DNA from: Candidatus Hydrogenedentota bacterium
Lineage (GTDB): Bacteria; Hydrogenedentota; Hydrogenedentia; Hydrogenedentales; CAITNO01
NCBI GenBank assembly: GCA_903822375.1
Contig: CAIJOU010000313.1
Coordinates: forward strand, 1 to 12,218
Length of the DNA stretch: 12,218 bases
Direction: 5' to 3'
The translations under genes and the position numbers were made by a program. Positions 1 to 8,140 of the stretch are shown here, in pieces. How positions within the stretch are numbered: position 1 is the stretch's first letter; each line of letters begins with the position of its first letter. The notes under the pieces were generated by a model. The model ran no database searches. It saw nothing but the letters and a program-made list of their open reading frames with translations, and had not been told where the DNA came from.

Positions 1-1223
1 AGCACCAGAAACTCGCCGACGAAGTTGGCCAGTCCGGGCAGACCCAGCGTGGCCATGACGAGCACCATTGCAAATGCGCCAAGCCGCGGCGACGCGGCCC
101 ACAGGCCGCTGAGCCGCGACATGTCACGACTGCCGTCGTTGCGTTCCAGTACCCCGGCCAGCACGAAGAGACCCGCCACGCTGCACCCGTGGGCCACCAT
201 GAGCACCACCGCGCCGCGCTGTCCCAAGCCGTTCATCGAGAAAATGCCCAGCACGACAAAGCCCAGGTGACTGATGCTGGAGTAGGCGATAAAGCGGCGC
301 AGGTCGGTCTGTGCAAAGGCGGCGAGCGCGCCGTAAAGGATACTAATCACGGCAAGGCCCATCGCCCACGGCCCAAGGCTTCTGGCCGCCTCCGGAAACA
401 GCGGCAGCACAAAGCGGAGCATTCCGTAAGCGCCGACCTTGGCCATCACGCCGGAAAGGATGATGCCGCCCGAAACCGGAATCGCCGCGTAGGTTGGGGG
501 CTGCCAACTGTGCAGCGGCACCAGCGGCAGCTTCACCGCAAAGGCCAGGAAGAAACCCAACGGAAGCGTCAGCGCGGCAAGACCCACCGCCCGCAGACCG
601 CCCAGCTCCGAGACGTCCAGCGTAAGAACGCCGGTCGCTTCCCGCTTGAAGAAGGACAGCGACAGCACGGAGAACAGCATCAACAACCCGCTCGCCTGGG
701 TGAACAGGAAGAACTTCAGCGCCGCCCCGTTCCGGTCCTCGCGCGCATCGCCCCACAGGATAATCAGGAAATACACGGGAACCAGCATCGCCTCGAAAAA
801 GACGAAGAACAGCAGCAGGTCCGCAGCCAGGAACACGCCCGAAACTGCGGACAACGCAGACAGCAGGCACAGGTAGATCGCGCCGCCCCGACGCCCCGCC
901 CCGCCCTCTGAAACGAGCACGGCAACAAAGCCCAGAAACGCCGTCAGCAGCAGCATGGTCAGGCTTAGCCCGTCTGCGACAAGGTGGAAGCTTGCGCCAA
1001 TCTGCGGAATCCACGGGGTCTGCCATTCAATCAGCGAGAGCGCCGACGAATTCGTCTTCGGATCCAACTGAATCATAGATAACAACGGCTGTATCATCAC
1101 GAATTGGAGTATCGGCGCCAACATGGCGACCAGTCGCGCCAAGCTTTCGCTTTTCCAGCCGACGATCCATGCCAGCACTCCACCCACGAGCGGTAACAGA
1201 ATAATGATTATCAAGAGCATCAT
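1..1223 (-). CDS. nuoM: NADH-quinone oxidoreductase subunit M, antiporter-like proton-pumping subunit (3' end cut off by the window edge)
   Basis: Membrane-arm subunit of complex I, one of three Mrp-antiporter-like proton channels. The frame is open from the ATG at 1223 to the window edge, giving 407 residues plus two bases; the family is about 490-510 aa, so the last few transmembrane helices and the stop are missing. Residues expected in the proton path are visible: E144 in LFFVFFEAMLVP, K231 in AFAVKLPLVPLHSW, K262, H319 (ISHLGF), H345 (VAHGCSVAG) and E404 (FVGEF). These match, from memory, E. coli E144, K234, K265, H322, H348 and E407. The ATG overlaps the nuoL stop as ATGA; a second ATG follows directly, so the true start could be 1220. 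The loop after K231 reads WQPPTYAAIP where the family normally has WLPDAHxxAP. The first ~53 codons are richer in ATA, TTA and TTG than the neighbours. Identity is secure. Confidence 0.96.
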   Translation of the reverse strand, partial: MMLLIIIILLPLVGGVLAWIVGWKSESLARLVAMLAPILQFVMIQPLLSMIQLDPKTNSSALSLIEWQTPWIPQIGASFHLVADGLSLTMLLLTAFLGFVAVLVSEGGAGRRGGAIYLCLLSALSAVSGVFLAADLLLFFVFFEAMLVPVYFLIILWGDAREDRNGAALKFFLFTQASGLLMLFSVLSLSFFKREATGVLTLDVSELGGLRAVGLAALTLPLGFFLAFAVKLPLVPLHSWQPPTYAAIPVSGGIILSGVMAKVGAYGMLRFVLPLFPEAARSLGPWAMGLAVISILYGALAAFAQTDLRRFIAYSSISHLGFVVLGIFSMNGLGQRGAVVLMVAHGCSVAGLFVLAGVLERNDGSRDMSRLSGLWAASPRLGAFAMVLVMATLGLPGLANFVGEFLV

Positions 1224-3097
1224 AGCAGCACCACCAGTGCCACGGTGATGATCGCCCCAAGGACGATCCCCGCCATGTAGAGACGCAGACGGCCCGTCTG
1301 CATCCGGCTGAGCCCCGCGGCTCCGCCATCGGCAAGACCGCCGACCGCACGCCACACCACCGCCATGAAATCCTCCCGGTGGAACGAAGCCAACCAGACA
1401 AAGGGCCGCACGATCACCGCATCATAGAAGCGGTCAAAGCCCCAACCGGAGGCGCACAGTTCGTGCAGCACGGAACCGGCGGGCGTTGAGACCCAGTTCC
1501 GCACAATCTCCGGGCGGCGCACAAAAAGCACCACCGCAACCGCCACCCCGCCCAGCGCGAGCAGCGCCGCGAGGACCTGCTGCACACCCTCAGCCAGCGC
1601 GGGTGCGCCCTCCATCGCATGGGTGCCCATAAACGCGGAGAACAGCGTCACATGGCCGAGCGTTCCGGGCAGTTCCACGAAGCCCCCCGCCAGCGCCAGC
1701 ACGGCCAGTACGGCGAGCGGCAGCATCATGGCCATACCGGGCCTGGCCGTCACGTGACTCCTCTCCTCGCCGAAAAACACGAGAAACACGATGCGGAACG
1801 AATACAGTCCTGTGATGAACGCGCCAAGCACGCCCGCGCCCCACAGCAGCACGCCGCCCTTCGGCGACGACAGCGCCTCCCAGAGAATCATGTCCTTGCT
1901 GTAGAAGCCCGCCGTGACCAGCGGCAGCGCCGCCAGCGACATCGCCCCGGCCAGAAAGGTCAGGAACACCAGCGGCAGCCGCTTTCGGAGGCCGCCCATC
2001 TTGAACATGTCCTGTTCATGGTGGAGCGCGAGAATGATCGCGCCGGCCGCCATGAAGAGCAGCGCCTTGAAGAACGCGTGCGTCATGAAGTGGAACAGCG
2101 CGGCGGACCACGCGCCCACACCGAGCGCGAGGAACATGTAGCCGAGTTGGCTGATGGTGGAGTAGGCCAGCGCGCGTTTGATGTCGCGCTGCGCCAGCGC
2201 GCTGGTCCCCGCCAGCAACAGCGTCGCCGCGCCGATCAGCGCGACCACGTGCTGCACCGCAGGGGCCAGGTCAAAGAGCACGTGCGTGCGGGCCAGCAGG
2301 TACACGCCCGCCGCCACCATCGTGGCGGCGTGAATGAGTGCGCTGACCGGCGTGGGACCGGCCATGGCATCCGGGAGCCATACCTGGAGCGGCAACTGGC
2401 CCGACTTGCCCAGCGCGCCGCACAGCAGCAGCGCGGTGGCCGCCACGGCCACGGCCGAGTTGGGCGTCCACTGCGCCTGCGCCCGCCCCATTATCGAACC
2501 GAGGTCAAGCGTTTCCAGGCTGAAGAACAGCACGAACAGGCCGATCAGCATGGCCACGTCGCCAATGCGCGTCACCAGGAACGCCTTTACCGCGGCACGG
2601 GCATTGTCGGGATTGTCATACCAGAAACCGATGAGCAGATAGCTGCACAGCCCGACCCCCTCCCATCCGAGATACAGCATCGGGAGATTGTCGGCGAGCA
2701 CCAGCACCAGCATCGCGGCCACGAACAGGTTCATGTAGGCAAAGAAGCGCGCGTAGTCCGGGTCGTCGCGCATGTATTCGGTCGAGTAGAGGTGAATCAG
2801 GAATCCGACGCCCGTCGCCACGAGGATCATCACCAGCGAAATCGGGTCGAGCCGCAGCGTCATGTCGACTTTCAGGTCGCCCACCTGGAACCAAGTCCAG
2901 AGGTACTGTGAAAAGCCGCCTGCAGGGGGTGCCTTGACGAAAGTCCAGGCAATCAGTCCGGTGACCGCCGCCGACAGCCCCACCGAACCGGCACCGATGA
3001 CGGACACGCCCGCGCGCGGCAGCCTTCCTCCGAAGGCAGCCAGCAGCACAAACCCCAGCAGGGGCAGCGCGGGCACGGTCCAAAGCAGTTGCAGCAT
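1220..3097 (-). CDS. nuoL: NADH-quinone oxidoreductase subunit L, antiporter-like proton-pumping subunit
   Basis: Largest membrane-arm subunit of complex I (625 aa, normal length), the distal proton channel. The antiporter core shows E146 (YLGWEGVGLCSYLLIGFW), D180, K231 (GALGKSGQLPLQVW), the WLPDAMAGPTPVSALIHAATMV loop with H256, K344 (HAFFKALLF) and D402 (GFYSKDMI). Each lies two residues beyond its E. coli counterpart (E144, D178, K229, H254, K342, D400; from memory). The C-terminal part (about residues 540-625) keeps the GWGFDRFYD motif, then the long lateral amphipathic helix and a final membrane anchor, so the piston-like helix along the arm is present. The ATG at 3097 lies 2 bases after the nuoK stop, with AAAGG six bases upstream as ribosome binding site. 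The frame stays open upstream to 3304, but that part lies inside nuoK and is not NuoL-like. The stop overlaps the nuoM start. Confidence 0.98.
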   Translation of the reverse strand: MLQLLWTVPALPLLGFVLLAAFGGRLPRAGVSVIGAGSVGLSAAVTGLIAWTFVKAPPAGGFSQYLWTWFQVGDLKVDMTLRLDPISLVMILVATGVGFLIHLYSTEYMRDDPDYARFFAYMNLFVAAMLVLVLADNLPMLYLGWEGVGLCSYLLIGFWYDNPDNARAAVKAFLVTRIGDVAMLIGLFVLFFSLETLDLGSIMGRAQAQWTPNSAVAVAATALLLCGALGKSGQLPLQVWLPDAMAGPTPVSALIHAATMVAAGVYLLARTHVLFDLAPAVQHVVALIGAATLLLAGTSALAQRDIKRALAYSTISQLGYMFLALGVGAWSAALFHFMTHAFFKALLFMAAGAIILALHHEQDMFKMGGLRKRLPLVFLTFLAGAMSLAALPLVTAGFYSKDMILWEALSSPKGGVLLWGAGVLGAFITGLYSFRIVFLVFFGEERSHVTARPGMAMMLPLAVLAVLALAGGFVELPGTLGHVTLFSAFMGTHAMEGAPALAEGVQQVLAALLALGGVAVAVVLFVRRPEIVRNWVSTPAGSVLHELCASGWGFDRFYDAVIVRPFVWLASFHREDFMAVVWRAVGGLADGGAAGLSRMQTGRLRLYMAGIVLGAIITVALVVLL

Positions 3098-3099
3098 CC

Positions 3100-3411
3100 T
3101 CAGCCTTTCATGGTGTCTGCGGCGTCCGCGTCGAGCGTCTTGAAAAGGTGGTAGAAACGAAGAATCAGCGCGAGGCCCACGGCCACCTCGGCGCCCGCCA
3201 TCGTAACGATAATAATGAACATGATCTGCCCGTCCGGCTGGTGCCAGCGCGACCCGGCCACCACGAACGCAAGCCCCGCCGCGTTCAGCATGATCTCGGT
3301 GCACATGAGCATGAAGATTACATTGCGCCGCACCAGCAGCCCGACGAGGCCTATTCCGAACAGCAGCGCCGCCAGAAGCATGCCATATTCGGTGGGAACC
3401 GTGGCCATCAT
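3100..3411 (-). CDS. nuoK: NADH-quinone oxidoreductase subunit K
   Basis: Small membrane subunit of complex I (103 aa, typical size) with three transmembrane helices. It contributes the two buried glutamates of the proton path: E39 in MCTEIMLNAAGL and E75 in MAGAEVAVGLAL, equivalent to E. coli E36 and E72 (from memory). It packs against NuoJ and links NuoH to the antiporter-like subunits. The start is the ATG at 3411, overlapping the nuoJ stop as ATGA. A second ATG follows at once, so translation could begin one codon later; the family start MIPLxHGLxLAxxLF aligns with MATVPTEYGMLLAALLF. The open frame extends upstream to 4074, through nuoJ and into nuoI, but that sequence is out-of-frame shadow. 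Confidence 0.97.
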   Translation of the reverse strand: MMATVPTEYGMLLAALLFGIGLVGLLVRRNVIFMLMCTEIMLNAAGLAFVVAGSRWHQPDGQIMFIIIVTMAGAEVAVGLALILRFYHLFKTLDADAADTMKG

Positions 3412-3923
3412 GACTTCGGCTCCTTCACGTCGCCCCGCACGCGCCGGCCCAGATGGTATGCGGCCACCAATCCGCCGAGGAGCAGCATGGAGGACAGTTC
3501 CACAATCATGATGTACGGTCCGAACAGGGCCAGGCTGACCTCCCTGGGCTCCACGATATGCCGTCCCTCCACGGGATGTTCTCCCCCCCACAGGACATAA
3601 AGCATTTCGCCGATCAGCACCGCCACGAGAATGCTGGGACCGATCCACATGCGGCCGCTGAGCCACTGGCTTTCCTGGTGCACCGCTTTCGGGCCCAGGT
3701 TGAGCATCATGATCGTGAAGACAAACAGCACCATGATGGCGCCGGCGTAGATGATGACCTCCAGCGCGGCGATGAACGGCGCGCCCAGCACAAAGAAGAT
3801 GAGGGCCACCGACAGCAGCGACACGATGAGGTACATCAGCGCATACACCGCGTTCGCGCGGGTGACGACCATCACTGTGGATACCACGGCCACGGCCGCG
3901 GCGATGTAAAAGACGGCGTTCAT
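3408..3923 (-). CDS. nuoJ: NADH-quinone oxidoreductase subunit J
   Basis: Membrane subunit of complex I (171 aa), five predicted transmembrane helices. The third helix carries the family signature: EVIIYAGAIMVLFVF followed by MMLNLG, with E55 and Y59 at the same numbers as in E. coli NuoJ (from memory). This helix is the one known to switch between alpha and pi-bulge forms during coupling. A second E. coli-like stretch is QWLSGRMWIGPSIL (about residues 86-99), then FGPYIMIVELSSMLLLGGLVAA near the end. The protein is slightly shorter than E. coli NuoJ (184 aa) because the charged tail is reduced. It overlaps nuoI upstream and nuoK downstream by ATGA, which suggests translational coupling. Confidence 0.97.
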   Translation of the reverse strand: MNAVFYIAAAVAVVSTVMVVTRANAVYALMYLIVSLLSVALIFFVLGAPFIAALEVIIYAGAIMVLFVFTIMMLNLGPKAVHQESQWLSGRMWIGPSILVAVLIGEMLYVLWGGEHPVEGRHIVEPREVSLALFGPYIMIVELSSMLLLGGLVAAYHLGRRVRGDVKEPKS

Positions 3924-4459
3924 AGACCCAGTCCCCGGACGTCCACCGGCGGCGACTCGTTTTCCGCCTCACCCTTGTCCTTGCCACCGATTGCCAAACC
4001 GGCCACGCGGTAGAAATTGTAGTCGGGGTACTTGCCCGTCCCGCTGATGAGCAGGTGCTCCTTTTCGTAGACAAGGTTCTGCCGGTTGTACTCGCTCATC
4101 TCGAAATCCGGCGTCAGCTGGATGGAGTTGGTGGGACAGGCCTCCTCGCACATGCCGCAGAAAATGCAGCGGGAGAAGTTTATGCGGAAGAACTCGGGGT
4201 ACCTGCGGCCGGTCTCATCCTCCGTGGCCTGCAGGGCAATGCAGCTTACGGGGCAGGCCGACGAGCAGAGATAGCACGCAACGCAGCGCTCCTGTCCGTC
4301 GGGGTCGCGCGTGAGCACAATCCTCCCGCGCCAGCGCGCCGGGAGTTTCGGTTTCTCCTCCGGGTACAGCACGGTCTCACGGCGGTGGAAGGCGTGCATA
4401 AACACCATCCACATGCTCCGCAGCAGGCTCTTTGCGCCGTCTATGCCCCTGATTGTCAT
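3920..4459 (-). CDS. nuoI: NADH-quinone oxidoreductase subunit I, 2x[4Fe-4S] ferredoxin-like
   Basis: Hydrophilic subunit (179 aa; E. coli 180) that carries electrons from the NuoG/NuoF module to cluster N2 in NuoB. Two [4Fe-4S] motifs are complete: C59-x2-C62-x2-C65-x3-C69-P and C98-x2-C101-x2-C104-x3-C108-P, the ligands of N6a and N6b. The N-terminal part (about residues 10-50) is the amphipathic segment that lies on the membrane, ending in RGRIVLTRDPDGQERC. The block YPEFFRINFSRCIFCGMCEEACP and the following TPDFEMSEY are nearly the same as I remember for E. coli NuoI, as is the late GKDKGEAENE block. The ATG at 4459 is 6 bases after the nuoH stop, with only a weak AGG upstream, so reinitiation after nuoH is likely. 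The stop overlaps the nuoJ start. Confidence 0.98.
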   Translation of the reverse strand: MTIRGIDGAKSLLRSMWMVFMHAFHRRETVLYPEEKPKLPARWRGRIVLTRDPDGQERCVACYLCSSACPVSCIALQATEDETGRRYPEFFRINFSRCIFCGMCEEACPTNSIQLTPDFEMSEYNRQNLVYEKEHLLISGTGKYPDYNFYRVAGLAIGGKDKGEAENESPPVDVRGLGL

Positions 4460-4465
4460 GGTTGC

Positions 4466-5419
4466 CTAATGCCTCGCCACCACGATGGCGCCGGTGATCA
4501 ACAGATTCAACAGCGCGACGGGCAGCATGATTTTCCAGCCAAACGACATCAACTGATCGTAACGCAGCCGCGGCAGCGAAGCCCGCAGCAGAACAAAACC
4601 GCATATCAGCACCGCGGTTTTCAACGCAAACCACACCAGCGGCGGCAGAATCGGTCCCTGCCACCCGCCGAAGAAAAGCGTCACGATGAGCGCCGAAATG
4701 AGGGTGATGGCCAGATACTCGCCCACGAAGAACATGCCGAACTTCATGCCGGAATACTCGGAGTGGAACCCGGCCACCAGTTCGCTTTCGGCCTCGGGCA
4801 GGTCAAAGGGCACGCGGTGCGTTTCAGCGATGCCGGCCACGGTGAACACAACCAGGCCGAGAAACTGCGGAATGCAGAACCACATGTGCTGCTGCGCGTT
4901 GACGATTGTGCGCAGGTTGAACGAACCCGCCAGCATGACGACGCCCATGAGCGACAGCGCCATGAACACCTCATAACTCAGCATCTGCGCCGTGGCGCGC
5001 AGCCCGCCGAGCAGAGCGTACTTGTTGTTCGACGACCAGCCCGCCAGCGCCACGCTGTAGACGCCCAGCGAGGACATGCCGAGGAAGAACAGCAGGCCGA
5101 TGTCCAGGTCCGCTACGCCCACGGCCGGTGCGAAGGGTATCACTGCGAAAGACATCAGCACCGTGCCCATGATGATGCAGGGCGCGATGATGAACACGGG
5201 CTTGTCCGAGAACGGCGGAATCCAGTCCTCCTTGGTAAAGATCTTGATCATGTCCGCCGCGACCTGCAGCAGGCCGAAGGGCCCCACCCGGTTCGGGCCG
5301 TAACGGTCCTGCCAAAGGGCCAGCAGGCGGCGTTCCACCATAATCAGCGCGCCGGCGAGCGTCAACAGCACGCCCAGCACGCCCGCAACGTTTGCCAGAT
5401 GCCAGAGGATGCCGCTCAT
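4466..5419 (-). CDS. nuoH: NADH-quinone oxidoreductase subunit H, membrane-arm heel subunit
   Basis: Membrane subunit of about eight helices (317 aa, slightly short for a family of 320-350 aa) that forms the quinone-chamber entrance and connects the Fe-S arm to the pump modules. Signatures: LIMVERRLLALWQDRYGPNRVGPFGLLQ near the N terminus (the cytosolic loop that shapes the quinone tunnel), ADMIKIFTKEDWIP, and the conserved acidic loop ETHRVPFDLPEAESELVAGFHSEYSG at about residues 199-224. The ATG at 5419 overlaps the nuoG stop as ATGA, and GGAGGG sits seven bases upstream inside the end of nuoG. The open frame continues upstream to 5716, but that part is antiphase nuoG sequence and unlike NuoH. 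The stop (TAG) is 6 bases before the nuoI start. Confidence 0.98.
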   Translation of the reverse strand: MSGILWHLANVAGVLGVLLTLAGALIMVERRLLALWQDRYGPNRVGPFGLLQVAADMIKIFTKEDWIPPFSDKPVFIIAPCIIMGTVLMSFAVIPFAPAVGVADLDIGLLFFLGMSSLGVYSVALAGWSSNNKYALLGGLRATAQMLSYEVFMALSLMGVVMLAGSFNLRTIVNAQQHMWFCIPQFLGLVVFTVAGIAETHRVPFDLPEAESELVAGFHSEYSGMKFGMFFVGEYLAITLISALIVTLFFGGWQGPILPPLVWFALKTAVLICGFVLLRASLPRLRYDQLMSFGWKIMLPVALLNLLITGAIVVARH

Positions 5420-8136
5420 GGGTTGGCCCTCCGCGCAATGACGCCCCATGCGGGGAGCGCAAAGGGCTCCGTGCCGGGGAGAGCGGCGGGAACGCCCGCC
5501 ACGCCTTTCGGCAGCGCCGCGCGCACGGCCACGGGCAGCGAACGGCTCTGTCCGTCCACGGAAATCTCGGCCGTTTCCCCCTCGGACAGCCCCAATAGGC
5601 GTGCGTCCTCCGGGGACAAAGCCACATAAGGAGCGGGCGCCCGCGCTGCGACCGCGGGCGAAAGCATGCTCATTTCGTCTGAACCGTATATGTGATGCAG
5701 CGGAACGACAAGCCACTGTCCGGCGCGGGGGACAAAGGGTTCGGGCACTGTGCCCGGATACTCCGCCGTGCCCGGCTCCGCCTCGGGCGCAATCAGCCTC
5801 ACGCCGGAGTCGCCCCCCAGCAGTGCGCCGCCAATCTCCTCCTGAAACTTGTTGATGGACTGCACCGAATTCCAGCCGGGCGCCCAGAAGAAAGATGCGA
5901 GCGAGGCCGGCGCGGGCCCGGCGAACCCCTCCATGGAGAAGGTGAGCGGCGAGTCCGGATCGTGCGGAATGCCCGGCTCGCTGACGTCCATCTTGGCCCG
6001 CATGGCCGTACGGCCGCTGTAGCGGTGCGACTGCCGGGGAATCTTGAAACCGGCAATGCGGAAACTTGCCAAAGGCGCGGCGTTCCGGACCTCCTGAAGC
6101 GCGGGGAACGATGCGGCCATATCCTCGACGATCACGTCAATGTTCGCCCACTTGTCCGCCGCCCACCGGCCCGCGGCGGCACCCAACTCGCTTATCCACC
6201 GCCAGCCTTCCTGCACGTCGCCGGCGGGCATGAACACCTGAATGCAGCGTTGGCCGCGGCCCTCGCTGTTCACCAGCGTCCCGTCCCCCTCGGCAAAGGT
6301 GGCCGCGGGCAGGAAGTACTCCGCCCGCGCCGCCGTCTCATGCAGCGTGTGGTCGATCAGCAGCACATGTTTTGCGGTGGAAAGCATCCTGTCCACAATC
6401 GCGCGGCCCGCGCGCCGGTACAGATCGTTTTCGAGAACGATCACAATCTCCGCCCCGCCGTCCGCAACGGCCTGCGCCGCCTCTTCCAGCGTGCCTCCCC
6501 CCAGCAAACCCGCACCAAGGGTGTTGCATTCCGGCACCATGAGCGAAAGCCCGGCGCGGCGCGTTCCCGTGGACAGGGCGTTGGCCACCGCTGCGGCCGC
6601 AGTCAAAATGGATTCGCTGCCCAGTGAGGTCCCGGACACCACCAGCGGCCGTTCCGCTTCGGCCAACTTCTGCGCAATCCGTTCCGCCAGTTGCCGGGTT
6701 TCCCCGGCCAGACCAGGCACTTCGGGGGCCTTCGGGTCCAGCATGTGCGCGACGGCAAAACCCAGGCGCGCGATGTCGTCCGGCGCGCCACGGAAGGTTT
6801 CCGTGGCCGCGTCATCGAGACGGGTCGCATCGGCGGCGGCGATGAACAGCGGACCCTTCTGGTCCTGCAATGCAACGCGCAGCGCACCGTCGTTCCAGTC
6901 GGGAATGCCCATGGCCGCGGCGGCCCTCATCGGCGCGTTCAGCACGGACTGGCGCAGTGCCAGGGCAATGCGCGGCGCCGTGTTGGTGAGGTCTTCACCC
7001 AGCACCAGCACCGCGTCCGAAAGGCCCATTTCGCGCATGGACGGCGTATGCGCCGGGCCGCGCCAAAGCAGGTCAATCGCGGTTTTCGTCAGGTGCTGCT
7101 CCGCCGCCGTGGTGCCTGCAAAATAGTTTTCCGGGCCCACCAGTTCGCGCAGGGCATAGTTCGATTCCAGGGAGGCGCGGGGCGAACCCATGCCGATGGC
7201 CCGCGCGCCTTCGGCGATCAGGGCCCCCACGCGCGGCAGCACCAGGGGCTTGGCCGTCGGCATGAGCCATCCCGGCTCTGCATGGCGCATCGCCAGCCGC
7301 GCACGGTGTCCGCCGTTGACAAATTCGTAGCCGTAACGGCCCCGGTCGCACAGGAAATAACCGTTTACCTCGCCGTTGTAGCGGTTGCGTATGCGCCGCA
7401 ATGTTCCGTAGCGCTCGCCGGGGGTGATGTTGCAGCCGGCGCCGCAGTGCACGCAGATGGACGGGGCCGTTTGCAGGTCCCAGCGGCGGGTGTAATGGCT
7501 CTTCTGGGTCTTGTCGGTGAACACGCCGGTGGGGCACACCTCCACCAGGTTGCCGCTGAACTCGCTTTCCAGCACGCCGTCCTCGTGGCGGCCGAAGTAG
7601 ACGCGGTTGTTGGACCCGTACGCGTCGAAGTCGCGGCCGCCGGCGTAGTCCCGGTAGTAGCGGACGCATCGGTAGCACTGAATGCACCGGTTCATTTCAT
7701 GGTTGATGAAGGGGCCGAGATTCTGGTTGCGGTGCGTGCGCTTGGGAAAGCGGTAATCGCGGTAATTGTGCCCGCACATGACCGTCATGTCCTGAAGGTG
7801 GCATTCGCCGCCCTCGTCGCACACGGGGCAGTCGTGCGGATGGTTCGTCATAAGCCATTCGATGACCCCGGCGCGAAACGCCTTCACCTCCGGGTCGTCC
7901 AGGGAGACGCGCATGCCGTCCGATGCGGACGTCATGCAGGCCATCATGATGCGGCCGCGCTGGTCCTGCTCGTTTTGAAAGACCTTGACGGCGCACTGGC
8001 GGCACGCCCCGACAGAGCCGAGCGCGGGGTGCCAGCAGAAATAGGGCACGTTGAACCCCAGCGAGAGGCATGCCTCCAGCAGGTTGAGCCCGTCCCGCAC
8101 AGAATGCGGTTTGTTGTCTATGTACAGCGTCGGCAT
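5416..8136 (-). CDS. nuoG: NADH-quinone oxidoreductase subunit G, multi-cluster Fe-S subunit
   Basis: Largest peripheral-arm subunit (906 aa; E. coli 908 from memory), passing electrons from NuoF/NuoE to NuoI. The N-terminal [2Fe-2S] domain has C34, C45, C48 and C67 (N1b). Next come H99, C103, C106 and C112 (N5, the His-ligated cluster), then C151, C154, C157 with C201 (N4). C228, C231, C235 and C263 form the extra cluster N7, which only some complex I lineages have. The rest (about 270-906) is the molybdopterin-oxidoreductase-like fold without a metal-binding role, including GSPRASLESNYALRELVG and the E. coli-like HRYSGRTAMRA and FAWAPGWNS-type (here FFWAPGWNS) motifs. The start is the ATG at 8136: GGAG lies 8 bases upstream, and similarity begins there (MPTLYIDNK). 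The frame stays open upstream to 8457, but that part lies over nuoF. nuoF ends 4 bases before this start; the stop overlaps nuoH. Confidence 0.98.
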   Translation of the reverse strand: MPTLYIDNKPHSVRDGLNLLEACLSLGFNVPYFCWHPALGSVGACRQCAVKVFQNEQDQRGRIMMACMTSASDGMRVSLDDPEVKAFRAGVIEWLMTNHPHDCPVCDEGGECHLQDMTVMCGHNYRDYRFPKRTHRNQNLGPFINHEMNRCIQCYRCVRYYRDYAGGRDFDAYGSNNRVYFGRHEDGVLESEFSGNLVEVCPTGVFTDKTQKSHYTRRWDLQTAPSICVHCGAGCNITPGERYGTLRRIRNRYNGEVNGYFLCDRGRYGYEFVNGGHRARLAMRHAEPGWLMPTAKPLVLPRVGALIAEGARAIGMGSPRASLESNYALRELVGPENYFAGTTAAEQHLTKTAIDLLWRGPAHTPSMREMGLSDAVLVLGEDLTNTAPRIALALRQSVLNAPMRAAAAMGIPDWNDGALRVALQDQKGPLFIAAADATRLDDAATETFRGAPDDIARLGFAVAHMLDPKAPEVPGLAGETRQLAERIAQKLAEAERPLVVSGTSLGSESILTAAAAVANALSTGTRRAGLSLMVPECNTLGAGLLGGGTLEEAAQAVADGGAEIVIVLENDLYRRAGRAIVDRMLSTAKHVLLIDHTLHETAARAEYFLPAATFAEGDGTLVNSEGRGQRCIQVFMPAGDVQEGWRWISELGAAAGRWAADKWANIDVIVEDMAASFPALQEVRNAAPLASFRIAGFKIPRQSHRYSGRTAMRAKMDVSEPGIPHDPDSPLTFSMEGFAGPAPASLASFFWAPGWNSVQSINKFQEEIGGALLGGDSGVRLIAPEAEPGTAEYPGTVPEPFVPRAGQWLVVPLHHIYGSDEMSMLSPAVAARAPAPYVALSPEDARLLGLSEGETAEISVDGQSRSLPVAVRAALPKGVAGVPAALPGTEPFALPAWGVIARRANP

Positions 8137-8140
8137 CCGG

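Noticed and set aside
1045..1065. A 12-bp palindrome containing GAATTC and, 6 bases further, GGATCC, looking like a cloning linker
   Set aside because: The bases read through as ordinary nuoM codons (IQLDPKTNSS) in an intact frame, so this is chance and not a vector junction.
343..1401. Minus-strand open frames at 343-1026 and 1027-1401 that could suggest a broken nuoM
   Set aside because: They are in other frames. Translating from 1223 gives one intact NuoM frame all the way to position 1, with all expected motifs, so there is no frameshift.
1619..2911. Long plus-strand open frames opposite nuoL, nuoH and nuoG (1619-2911, 4055-5629, 6691-8202)
   Set aside because: Same reasoning: low-complexity, charged translations with no family features, each fully overlapping a well-supported gene on the other strand.
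1..3097. Variant complex I with two NuoM copies (increased pumping type)
   Set aside because: Only one NuoM is visible and NuoL has normal length without an obvious inserted segment; the gene after nuoM is outside the window, so this cannot be supported.
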